DNA of 27,920 nucleotides from an uncultured Lachnospiraceae bacterium (GTDB lineage Bacteria; Bacillota; Clostridia; Lachnospirales; Lachnospiraceae). The stretch spans positions 1-27,920 of the forward strand of contig CAJUJR010000038.1 of the NCBI GenBank assembly GCA_910586605.1, written 5' to 3'. The position numbers and the translations under genes are program-made. How positions within the stretch are numbered: the first letter of the stretch is position 1; each line of letters starts with the position of its first letter. The notes below the pieces were generated by a model. It was not told the origin of the DNA, ran no database searches, and was given only the letters and a program-made list of their open reading frames with translations. Shown piece after piece: positions 8,262 through 13,846 of this stretch.

Positions 8262-9554
8262 TTGAAGGAAAGAAAGCAGAAAGGCAGACAGAAAATCCGT
8301 TGGGAACGGCTGGACAATACGGCAAATCTTTTTCCCGCAATTGCAAGCCAGAATATGACAAATGTATATAGGATTTCTGTTACACTGACGGAGGAGATTG
8401 ACGGTGCGCTTTTGCAACAGGCATTAGATAAGGTTTTGCCACGTTTTGATACATTCCGTGTACAGATGCGCAAAGGGATTTTCTGGTACTATTTTGAAAC
8501 AAATACAAAGCCTGCGCCGATTGTCCGGCAGGAAAAATATTATCCCTGCCGTTATATTGAGCCATATGCTAATAATAATTACCTGTTCCGGATCACCTAT
8601 TACCAAAGCAGGATTAACCTAGAAGTATTCCATGTCCTGGCAGACGGTATGGGCGGCGTAAATTTTTTGCGCGAAGTCACATATCAATACCTGAGGCTGA
8701 AATATGATGCGTTGGAAGAAAAGGAGCAGGATGATTTTTCTGATGAAACTTCACTAAATACAGAAGACAGTTATATAAAAAACTATAAAAAGAGCCATAA
8801 AAAAGGATATCAGACAAAACGTGCCGTGGAGGTAAAAGGGGATAAACTTTTAGCTGGGGAAATTAGCGTAATACATGGTTTTATGCCTATAAAAGCAGTA
8901 AAAGCGGCATGTAAAAAGTATGACGTAAGCATTAATGAATATTTTACAGCAGTATTTTTGTATAGTATTTACAGGGAATACCTGCATGGGCAGCCGTCTG
9001 CAAAACCGATAGCGGCAAGTATACCGGTGAACTTACGGCCGTATTTTGATTCTTTGACAACAAGGAATTTTTTTGTTATGGTCAGTGCTGTCTTTCAGCC
9101 TGACAGGGAAAACATCTCTTTGGAAGAAGTGATGGGGATTGTAAAGCAGAGCCTGGGGGAACAGATTAATAAAGAGCATCTGGAGGAGCTTTTTTCTTAT
9201 AATGTGTCAAACCAGAAAAATATTTTTCTGCGTTTTGTCCCGATTTTTATTAAAATCCTGGCAATGCGTTTGGTTTACCGTTCTTCTGCGCGCGCCAATA
9301 CAACTACGGTGACAAATATCGGGAATATCCAGGTCGAAGAAGCCTACCGGCAATATATACGGCATTTCCATGCTATGATTTCACGTTCTGTTGGGCAGTC
9401 TATAAAAGGCGCAGTCTGTTCATACCAGGATACTATGGTTTTTACGATTACGTCAGGTTTGCTTGACGTATCTATCCAGAGGTGTTTTTTCAGGACGCTT
9501 GCTGCAGATGACATCCCATTGCTGATTGAAACAAATGGCTTACATGAAAAGTAG
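8262..9554 (+). CDS. Condensation-domain/alcohol-acetyltransferase-like acyltransferase
   Basis: A 430-residue protein of the CoA-dependent acyltransferase fold (condensation domains, PapA, alcohol acetyltransferases). The catalytic motif HxxxDG is clear: HVLADGMGG with H124 and D128. The C-terminal half contains IAASIPVNLRPYF and a TNIGNI segment, both usual for this fold. The start is TTG at 8262, supported by AGGAGAG 8 nt upstream; no suitable ATG is nearby. It lies 15 bp ahead of a DUF6320 membrane protein, with an esterase third. Such a trio suggests transfer and removal of an acyl group on a lipid or cell-surface compound, but substrate and product are unknown. No peptide synthetase modules are present. 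Confidence 0.75.
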   Translation: MKERKQKGRQKIRWERLDNTANLFPAIASQNMTNVYRISVTLTEEIDGALLQQALDKVLPRFDTFRVQMRKGIFWYYFETNTKPAPIVRQEKYYPCRYIEPYANNNYLFRITYYQSRINLEVFHVLADGMGGVNFLREVTYQYLRLKYDALEEKEQDDFSDETSLNTEDSYIKNYKKSHKKGYQTKRAVEVKGDKLLAGEISVIHGFMPIKAVKAACKKYDVSINEYFTAVFLYSIYREYLHGQPSAKPIAASIPVNLRPYFDSLTTRNFFVMVSAVFQPDRENISLEEVMGIVKQSLGEQINKEHLEELFSYNVSNQKNIFLRFVPIFIKILAMRLVYRSSARANTTTVTNIGNIQVEEAYRQYIRHFHAMISRSVGQSIKGAVCSYQDTMVFTITSGLLDVSIQRCFFRTLAADDIPLLIETNGLHEK

Positions 9555-9569
9555 CGGAAAGGAAGCCGG

Positions 9570-10235
9570 ATGAATAAATGTAAACGATGTAAAATTGAAA
9601 TTGTTGATAATACAGATGTTTGCCCACTCTGTGGCAATGTTGTTACTAAAGATGAGGAAGAGCAATTTGACACGTATCCAAATGTCAGGAATAAAATCAG
9701 GCTGGTTAAACGTCTGGTAGCTATTTTAGTTTATTTCCTGATTGTTACCGAGGCTGTGCTTTGCATAATTGACTATTATACAGATTATAGGATTGGCTGG
9801 TCTATTGTGACAGGAATCTGTATTTTATATACGGTATTTACGCTGGAGTATTCTTTTAACCGTAAAAACGGCCATATAAGGAAAATATTTGGGCAGTCGG
9901 CTGCCGCTTTGTGTATGATGCTTTTGTTGGATGGGATTACGGGCGCTGCAGGGTGGTCTGTAATTTATGGCGTGCCTTGTGCTATCATTATATTAGATAT
10001 TATTTTGGTAATATGTATGCTGGTAAATTTTTCAGACTGGCAAAGTTATCTTTTGGTACAGCTTTTTGCTTTCCTAGTCAGTGGCGTACTTTTGGTTTTA
10101 TACTTGACGGGCATTACAAAAAGCCCGGTGCTTCCTTGGACGTCTTTTGGGATGTCTGCGCTTATCTTTTCTTTTTGCTTTTTTATTGGGTACCGTGAGG
10201 CAAAAAATGAGCTTCGGAAGCGTTTTTATATCTAA
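9570..10235 (+). CDS. DUF6320-type zinc-ribbon membrane protein
   Basis: 221 residues. The N-terminus is a zinc ribbon, CKRC (residues 4-7) and CPLCG (18-22). It is followed by an acidic linker and about six hydrophobic segments (LVAILVYFLIVTEAVLCII, WSIVTGICILYTVF, AAALCMMLLLDGIT, AIIILDIILVICMLVNF, LVQLFAFLVSGVLLVLYL, FGMSALIFSFCFFIGY), ending in a basic tail. This layout is that of DUF6320 proteins, for which I know no established function. GGAAAGGAAG precedes the ATG. Tight linkage to the acyltransferase suggests it anchors or partners that enzyme at the membrane; that is inference. Confidence 0.7.
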   Translation: MNKCKRCKIEIVDNTDVCPLCGNVVTKDEEEQFDTYPNVRNKIRLVKRLVAILVYFLIVTEAVLCIIDYYTDYRIGWSIVTGICILYTVFTLEYSFNRKNGHIRKIFGQSAAALCMMLLLDGITGAAGWSVIYGVPCAIIILDIILVICMLVNFSDWQSYLLVQLFAFLVSGVLLVLYLTGITKSPVLPWTSFGMSALIFSFCFFIGYREAKNELRKRFYI

Positions 10236-10287
10236 GTTGTAAAAACGTTGCTATTTAACTACCTTAGTAATATTATGGAGGATTATT

Positions 10288-11235
10288 GTGAAAGAGGAAA
10301 TACAAAAAGAAGGGAACGGGAAAGAAGAAATCAGCATACAAGCAAAAATAATCCGTGAGTTTATAAGGATTGCGACTTCAGACCGGTTGATTGGACCTAA
10401 AATTAAGGATGGGACATTGCGTAAAAAGGTGATTGAGCCACCTTGGAAATGTCCGGAAGGATATTCTTTTTTGCGGGTTTCCCTGAAAAATTTTGAAGTG
10501 GAGATAGTGACTCCGCCTAAGATACTTAGTGGGATGGTAGTTTTGCAGCTTCATGGAGGGGGATATATTGGAAAATTAAAAAATGCGTACCGCAGTTTTG
10601 CAAAAAATTACAGTGATATGCGCGGGGGCATACGGGTGTTTTCGGCAGATTATAGAGTAGCGCCGCAAAACCCGTATCCTGCCGCGCTTCAGGATGCCTA
10701 TCAATCCTATTGTTTTTTGCTGAATCTGGGATATGCCGGAAATCAGGTTATCTTGGCTGGGGATTCAGCAGGGGGTGGGCTTTGCCTGGCGCTTTGTGCT
10801 TATCTCCGTGAGAAGGGAAAGCCAATGCCGGCTGCTGCGGTTTTAATGTCGCCCTGGACAGATTTGACAGCATCAGGTTCGTCTTATAAAGAAAATTATA
10901 CGAAAGACCCACTGTTTGGGAATACAAAAGAAAGTATGATTTATAATGGGGAATACTATGGTTCCCACGATCCGTCTGATCCATATATTTCCCCGTTATT
11001 TGGGGAGTTTACAGGATTTCCGCCCATGCTTTTCCAGGTGGGGAGCATTGAAATGCTTTTAAGCGATACAACAGAAGCGGTAAAAAAGGCGCGTGAGGCC
11101 GGATGCTGGGTAAAAGAAACTGTTTATGAAGGGATGTTCCATGTTTTTCAGATGGCGTTAAATAGAATGCCAGAATCGGAAGATGCATGGCAGGAGGTAG
11201 CGGATTTTATTAACCAGATGAAAGAAGAGGGGTAG
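10288..11235 (+). CDS. Alpha/beta hydrolase, hormone-sensitive-lipase-type esterase
   Basis: 315 residues with the full HSL-family set: oxyanion motif HGGG (89-92), nucleophile elbow GDSAG (158-162, Ser160), and probable acid D260 (MLLSDT) and base H285 (GMFHVF). It should hydrolyse short-chain esters in the cytoplasm; no signal peptide is present. The start is GTG at 10288 with GGAGG 7 nt upstream. It is the third gene of the unit after the HxxxD acyltransferase and DUF6320 protein, 52 bp downstream, so it may reverse or edit the acylation made by the first gene. Confidence 0.88.
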   Translation: MKEEIQKEGNGKEEISIQAKIIREFIRIATSDRLIGPKIKDGTLRKKVIEPPWKCPEGYSFLRVSLKNFEVEIVTPPKILSGMVVLQLHGGGYIGKLKNAYRSFAKNYSDMRGGIRVFSADYRVAPQNPYPAALQDAYQSYCFLLNLGYAGNQVILAGDSAGGGLCLALCAYLREKGKPMPAAAVLMSPWTDLTASGSSYKENYTKDPLFGNTKESMIYNGEYYGSHDPSDPYISPLFGEFTGFPPMLFQVGSIEMLLSDTTEAVKKAREAGCWVKETVYEGMFHVFQMALNRMPESEDAWQEVADFINQMKEEG

Positions 11236-11274
11236 GGGCAGGAGGCTGCCATGGGAATATGTTTTGCTGCTTGG

Positions 11275-11310
11275 ATTGCCAACAGCGGAGTTGGCAATAC
11301 CGCTGTTGGC
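11275..11310. repeat. Two mutually exclusive hairpins between convergent genes
   Basis: GCCAACAGCGG (11278-11288) pairs with CCGCTGTTGGC (11300-11310). The same left strand can instead pair as ATTGCCAAC (11275-11283) with GTTGGCAAT (11290-11298). No T-run follows in either direction, so it is at best an imperfect terminator for the convergent esterase and PG-binding fragment. Confidence 0.6.
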
Positions 11311-11330
11311 CTGGATAGTAAAAGAGTAAA

Positions 11331-12038
11331 TCACGCCATTTCCGCAATCCTGCTGACACCAACATATATTTCAGAGATTTTATACCAGGTAGGGTAGTCT
11401 ACGACACCTGTCTGCGGCAGGTTAAATACCCTTTGGAATACTTTTACGGCATTGGCGGTACGTTCCCCATATATGCCATCTGCCGCTATTTTTGGGATTA
11501 ATGGGTAAGCGCCTGCAATTACGTTAATCTGTTCCTGCATCTGGCGCACTTTGTTTCCTGAACTTCCGATTGTTAAATTTGTGCCTGGCCAGGAGGATGG
11601 GATTCCTGAGATTTCTTCTGAAGTGTTGATAAATATGCTGTCGCCATAGAAGTAGCGGAGAATTTCAATAGCGCTGTAACCGCGCTCCCCCAATGTCTGG
11701 GATTCCCACTGCCGCATCCAGGTTGGGCAGGAAACACGCTTTCCGTCGCAGTATTGGGTAAATAGCGGCTGGACAATATTGGGGCGTGAGAGATAATTGG
11801 AAAAGATGGTATCGACTGCCCTGGAAATACTAGCAAAGATATTACGCCCAGGCATCCATTTCTGGTCATAGGCAGTAGAGCTTGTAATCGTAAAATCTTT
11901 TCCTTTATTTCGGTACCATTCTGTATAAACGCGGTTTAGGGTAATGGATTGGATTGCAAGGATATTTGCAAAAATTGTGGCTTCTGTCCATGTTGCATAG
12001 ATTTCGCTGGAGGCCACATTTTTGATATAATCTTTGTA
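11331..12038 (-). pseudogene. 5'-truncated SpoIID-like/peptidoglycan-binding protein gene
   Basis: The visible protein contains a SpoIID-like region (ASSEIYATWTEA..., ITLNRVYTEWYR, TSSTAYDQ) and a C-terminal PG_binding_1 repeat (IGSSGNKVRQMQEQIN ... ADGIYGERTANAVKVFQ ... GVVDYPTWYKI). Intact relatives in Lachnospiraceae carry an N-terminal domain and run to well over 400 residues. Here the only usable start is GTG at 12017, giving 228 residues. Yet the family-like sequence YKDYIKNV continues upstream in frame to 12038, directly before an in-frame TAA (12039-12041), and there is no RBS. This looks like a gene that lost its 5' half. Its product would bind peptidoglycan, probably in the spore or cell envelope, if made at all. 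Confidence 0.7.
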
Positions 12039-12041
12039 TTA

Positions 12042-12250
12042 TTTGGGGTATTCCATAAAATAAATTATATTGCCATAAATCTTTATAAAACCCCTATATT
12101 AAGGTATTTGCAGGAGATTTTAAAAGTATAAAATGCTATAAAAGATTATGTATTAAAATGCAAAAATGGTGTAGAATAAATGAAAATAATTTTTTGTTGG
12201 TTTTGGTCAACCATAATATTTAATGTGGCTACAGTTAAGTAATAGTAAAA
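12042..12250. other. AT-rich spacer, no gene
   Basis: No open frame with a start and RBS. It contains AT-rich promoter-like words, e.g. an extended -10-like TGCTATAAA at 12134-12142 on the plus strand with a poor -35. Together with the strong terminator at 12251-12290 this could yield a short RNA, but I cannot support an ncRNA call. Confidence 0.4.
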
Positions 12251-12290
12251 AAACAAAAAAGCAGTTCTTTCATGAATTGCTTTTTTGTTT
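12251..12290. terminator. Strong bidirectional rho-independent terminator
   Basis: A 17-bp stem (12251-12267 with 12274-12290, one G:U pair) around a 6-nt loop. One side is A-rich and the other T-rich, so it ends in a T-run on both strands. No gene ends immediately before it on the plus strand, so the transcript it stops there is unclear; on the minus strand it would insulate the PG-binding fragment from upstream reading. Confidence 0.8.
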
Positions 12291-12308
12291 TTGTGAGAAA
12301 ATTAATGG

Positions 12309-12470
12309 TAAGGAACTGTAAATAAATTATTTTATCATTTTGCTTGTCTATTTCTTCGATTGCACATGTCAAAAATCCTCAGCGTAGCCCGCTACGCCTA
12401 CGTTTTTTGACATGCACCCTCAAAGAAATATCCAGCGCAAACTGACAATTAATTTATTTACAGTTCCTAA
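12309..12470. repeat. Large imperfect hairpin element, MITE/REP-like
   Basis: The ends TAAGGAACTGTAAATAAATT (from 12309) and AATTTATTTACAGTTCCT (to 12468) are inverted copies. The arms stay complementary, imperfectly, over about 65 bp (ATTTCTT/AAGAAAT and GCACATGTCAAAAA/TTTTTGACATGC blocks). At the centre is a perfect 7-bp palindromic hairpin GCGTAGC-CC-GCTACGC (12382-12397). It contains no gene. The layout is that of a non-autonomous hairpin element; no transposase and no clear target-site duplication is seen. Confidence 0.8.
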
Positions 12471-12491
12471 GGAAATATAAAAATTTGTTTT

Positions 12492-12518
12492 TTAACAGTT
12501 CTAAGTATGCGGTATAAT
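12492..12518 (+). promoter_or_regulatory. Predicted promoter of the tyrosine recombinase gene
   Basis: TATAAT (12513-12518) is consensus. TTAACA (12492-12497, 15-nt spacer) or the overlapping TTTAAC (16-nt spacer) could serve as -35. The recombinase start is 40 bp downstream, so the enzyme has its own promoter outside the invertible segment. Confidence 0.5.
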
Positions 12519-12557
12519 TATTTGTGGCAATTTTAAAGAATCTGAGAGGAGAAGGCT

Positions 12558-13421
12558 ATGAAACGGATTATTAAAGCGAAAATGTTAGGGAGTTATGAAG
12601 ATTACCTGAAAAAAGAGGAAAAGAGCAAGGCTACCATCAGTAAGTACCTATGTGATTTGCGCAAGCTGGTAGAATATGCAGACGGGAGGGAGATTAGCAA
12701 GGGGCTGATGCTTGCATATAAAGATAAGCTTTTAAACAAGGATGGCTATAAGGCCAGGAGTGTCAATTCTTTTTTAGCGGCGGCGAATTGTTTCCTGGAA
12801 TTTATGGGCTGGCATGATTTGAAGGTTAAGGCATACAAGATACAGCAAGAAACTTTTTGCCCGGAAAATAAATGTCTTTCCAAAGAAGAATATTACCGGC
12901 TTGTAGAAGCGGCAAAGAAAACAGGGAAGATACGGCTTGCAATGATTTTACAAACCATCTGCGCTACGGGTATCCGTGTTAGCGAGTTGGCGGCCGTCAC
13001 TGTTTCCTCTGTGCGGGGGAATTCTGTTATTATCCATAATAAAGGGAAAATAAGGGCAATCCTTTTGCCAGATGAATTAAGGAAAGAACTTCTTTATTAT
13101 ATAGGAAGGAACGGGATACAGAAAGGGGCTGTATTCTGTACCGCTTCTGGGAAGGCAGTAAACCGGAGTAATATCTGGAGGGAGATGAAAGCCCTATGCA
13201 AAGCGGCGGATATCAATGAAGAGAAGGTATACCCACATAACTTGCGCCATTTGTTTGCCAGTGTGTTTTATGCAATCAAGAAAGATATTGCAAAATTGGC
13301 GGATATCCTCGGGCATAGCAGCATTGAAACAACAAGGCTTTATATTAAAGCGACCAGCAGGGAACACAAAAAGCAGCTGAACCAGATGAAGCTTGTGCCG
13401 GTATGCTGTACTTCAGCGTAA
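12558..13421 (+). CDS. Tyrosine recombinase (XerC/D-like), probable inverter of the adjacent segment
   Basis: 287 residues: an N-terminal SAM-like core-binding domain (about 10-90) and a C-terminal catalytic domain. The catalytic residues are visible: Arg140 (ATGIRVSEL), a Lys in the beta-hairpin HNKGK (162/164), His227 and Arg230 (HNLRH), His253 (LGHSS) and the nucleophile Tyr262 (ETTRLY). GAGAGGAGAAGG precedes the ATG. It breaks and rejoins DNA through a 3'-phosphotyrosine. No excisionase, mobilisation or phage genes accompany it; instead a perfect 22-bp inverted repeat flanking a promoter begins 86 bp past its stop codon. That points to a dedicated DNA inversion role rather than integration, by analogy with recombinases beside invertible promoters in gut bacteria. 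Confidence 0.9.
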   Translation: MKRIIKAKMLGSYEDYLKKEEKSKATISKYLCDLRKLVEYADGREISKGLMLAYKDKLLNKDGYKARSVNSFLAAANCFLEFMGWHDLKVKAYKIQQETFCPENKCLSKEEYYRLVEAAKKTGKIRLAMILQTICATGIRVSELAAVTVSSVRGNSVIIHNKGKIRAILLPDELRKELLYYIGRNGIQKGAVFCTASGKAVNRSNIWREMKALCKAADINEEKVYPHNLRHLFASVFYAIKKDIAKLADILGHSSIETTRLYIKATSREHKKQLNQMKLVPVCCTSA

Positions 13422-13475
13422 ATCTGACATGGCGGTGCAAAGATAAAGTATAGTATTTATTACAATTTTGGAAAG

Positions 13476-13504
13476 AAAAAAACTGTATGCTGTCTGCATA
13501 CAGT
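13476..13504 (-). terminator. Leftward terminator just outside the left inverted repeat
   Basis: ACTGTATGC (13482-13490) pairs perfectly with GCATACAGT (13496-13504) around a 5-nt loop. Read on the minus strand it runs straight into seven Ts (A-run 13476-13482 on plus). It would stop transcripts leaving the invertible segment leftward before they run antisense through the recombinase gene. On the plus strand there is no T-run. Confidence 0.85.
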
Positions 13505-13507
13505 CTT

Positions 13508-13529
13508 TACAACATAATGATTATTATGT
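13508..13529 (+). repeat. Left inverted repeat of the invertible segment
   Basis: A 22-bp perfect inverted copy of 13798-13819. The core ACATAATGATTATTATGT is itself two 7-bp arms, ACATAAT and ATTATGT, around the asymmetric centre GATT. This is the usual shape of a tyrosine recombinase crossover site, with two protomer-binding arms around a directional spacer. Confidence 0.92.
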
Positions 13530-13547
13530 TATCCAAATACATATGCC

Positions 13548-13576
13548 ATTGTAACACGGAAACCTTTGTATTTCAA
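13548..13576 (-). promoter_or_regulatory. Promoter inside the invertible segment, facing left in this orientation
   Basis: On the minus strand TTGAAA (13571-13576) and TACAAT (13548-13553) are separated by exactly 17 nt. The expected start point near 13541 is about 12 bp inside the left repeat. It is one of the best promoter matches in the window. As written it drives only a short RNA that meets the terminator at 13476-13504. Confidence 0.8.
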
Positions 13577-13585
13577 GGTTTTTTT
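13560..13585 (+). terminator. Rightward terminator inside the invertible segment, overlapping its promoter
   Basis: AAACCTT (13560-13566) pairs with AAGGTTT (13575-13581) around an 8-nt loop, within a run of seven Ts at 13579-13585. It would stop transcripts coming from the recombinase gene in the present orientation. It overlaps the -35 box of the leftward promoter, so promoter and blocker turn together. Confidence 0.65.
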
Positions 13586-13640
13586 CAGATATTTCGTTTT
13601 AAGGTGTTTTTATAGCAGAGCCAGGTATGCCAGCCGGGCC

Positions 13641-13662
13641 GCATTTGTAAAAATGCCTTTTT
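13641..13662 (+). terminator. Possible second rightward terminator inside the invertible segment
   Basis: GCATTT (13641-13646) pairs with AAATGC (13651-13656) around GTAA, followed by CTTTTT. The stem is short (6 bp), so it is a weak terminator, but it reinforces the block to rightward read-through. Confidence 0.4.
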
Positions 13663-13797
13663 GTGCTGCCTTTTTTTATAGGGCAGGAAAACTTAATGCA
13701 ATATAACCGCTGGGATATTGCGTTGGTAGGGCGGTGTCAGCTGGTTTTCCAGAACAGATAGGGAATATAGCATTTTAAATACCAGAAATATTCTGTC

Positions 13798-13819
13798 ACA
13801 TAATAATCATTATGTTGTA
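13798..13819 (-). repeat. Right inverted repeat of the invertible segment
   Basis: The perfect reverse complement of 13508-13529. The next base pairs outward (13507/13820) and inward (13530/13797) do not match, so the repeat is exactly 22 bp. The operon begins a few tens of bases to the right. Confidence 0.92.
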
Positions 13820-13846
13820 TGGGGCAATGCAGCCGGCTGTGTTGGC

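Larger units (their letters stand above)
13508..13819. other. Invertible promoter segment (predicted phase switch), currently OFF for the operon to the right
   Basis: Two perfect 22-bp inverted repeats enclose 268 bp with no gene. The segment carries a near-consensus promoter at its left end facing left, and rightward terminators at 13560-13585 and perhaps 13641-13662. Reflecting positions about the midpoint (x becomes 27327-x), inversion would put the -35 box at 13751-13756, the -10 box at 13774-13779 and the start point near 13786, reading across the right repeat into the helicase and polysaccharide operon. An intact tyrosine recombinase gene lies next to it. No good rightward promoter is visible in the present orientation. 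Confidence 0.85.

Noticed and set aside
12042..12290. A small RNA gene ending at the strong terminator
   Set aside because: The terminator is convincing but the promoter is weak and no conserved structure is recognisable; it is left as an intergenic note.
13508..13819. The repeats as att sites of an integrated element
   Set aside because: The copies are inverted, not direct, only 268 bp apart, and no mobile-element cargo lies between them; inversion fits better than integration.
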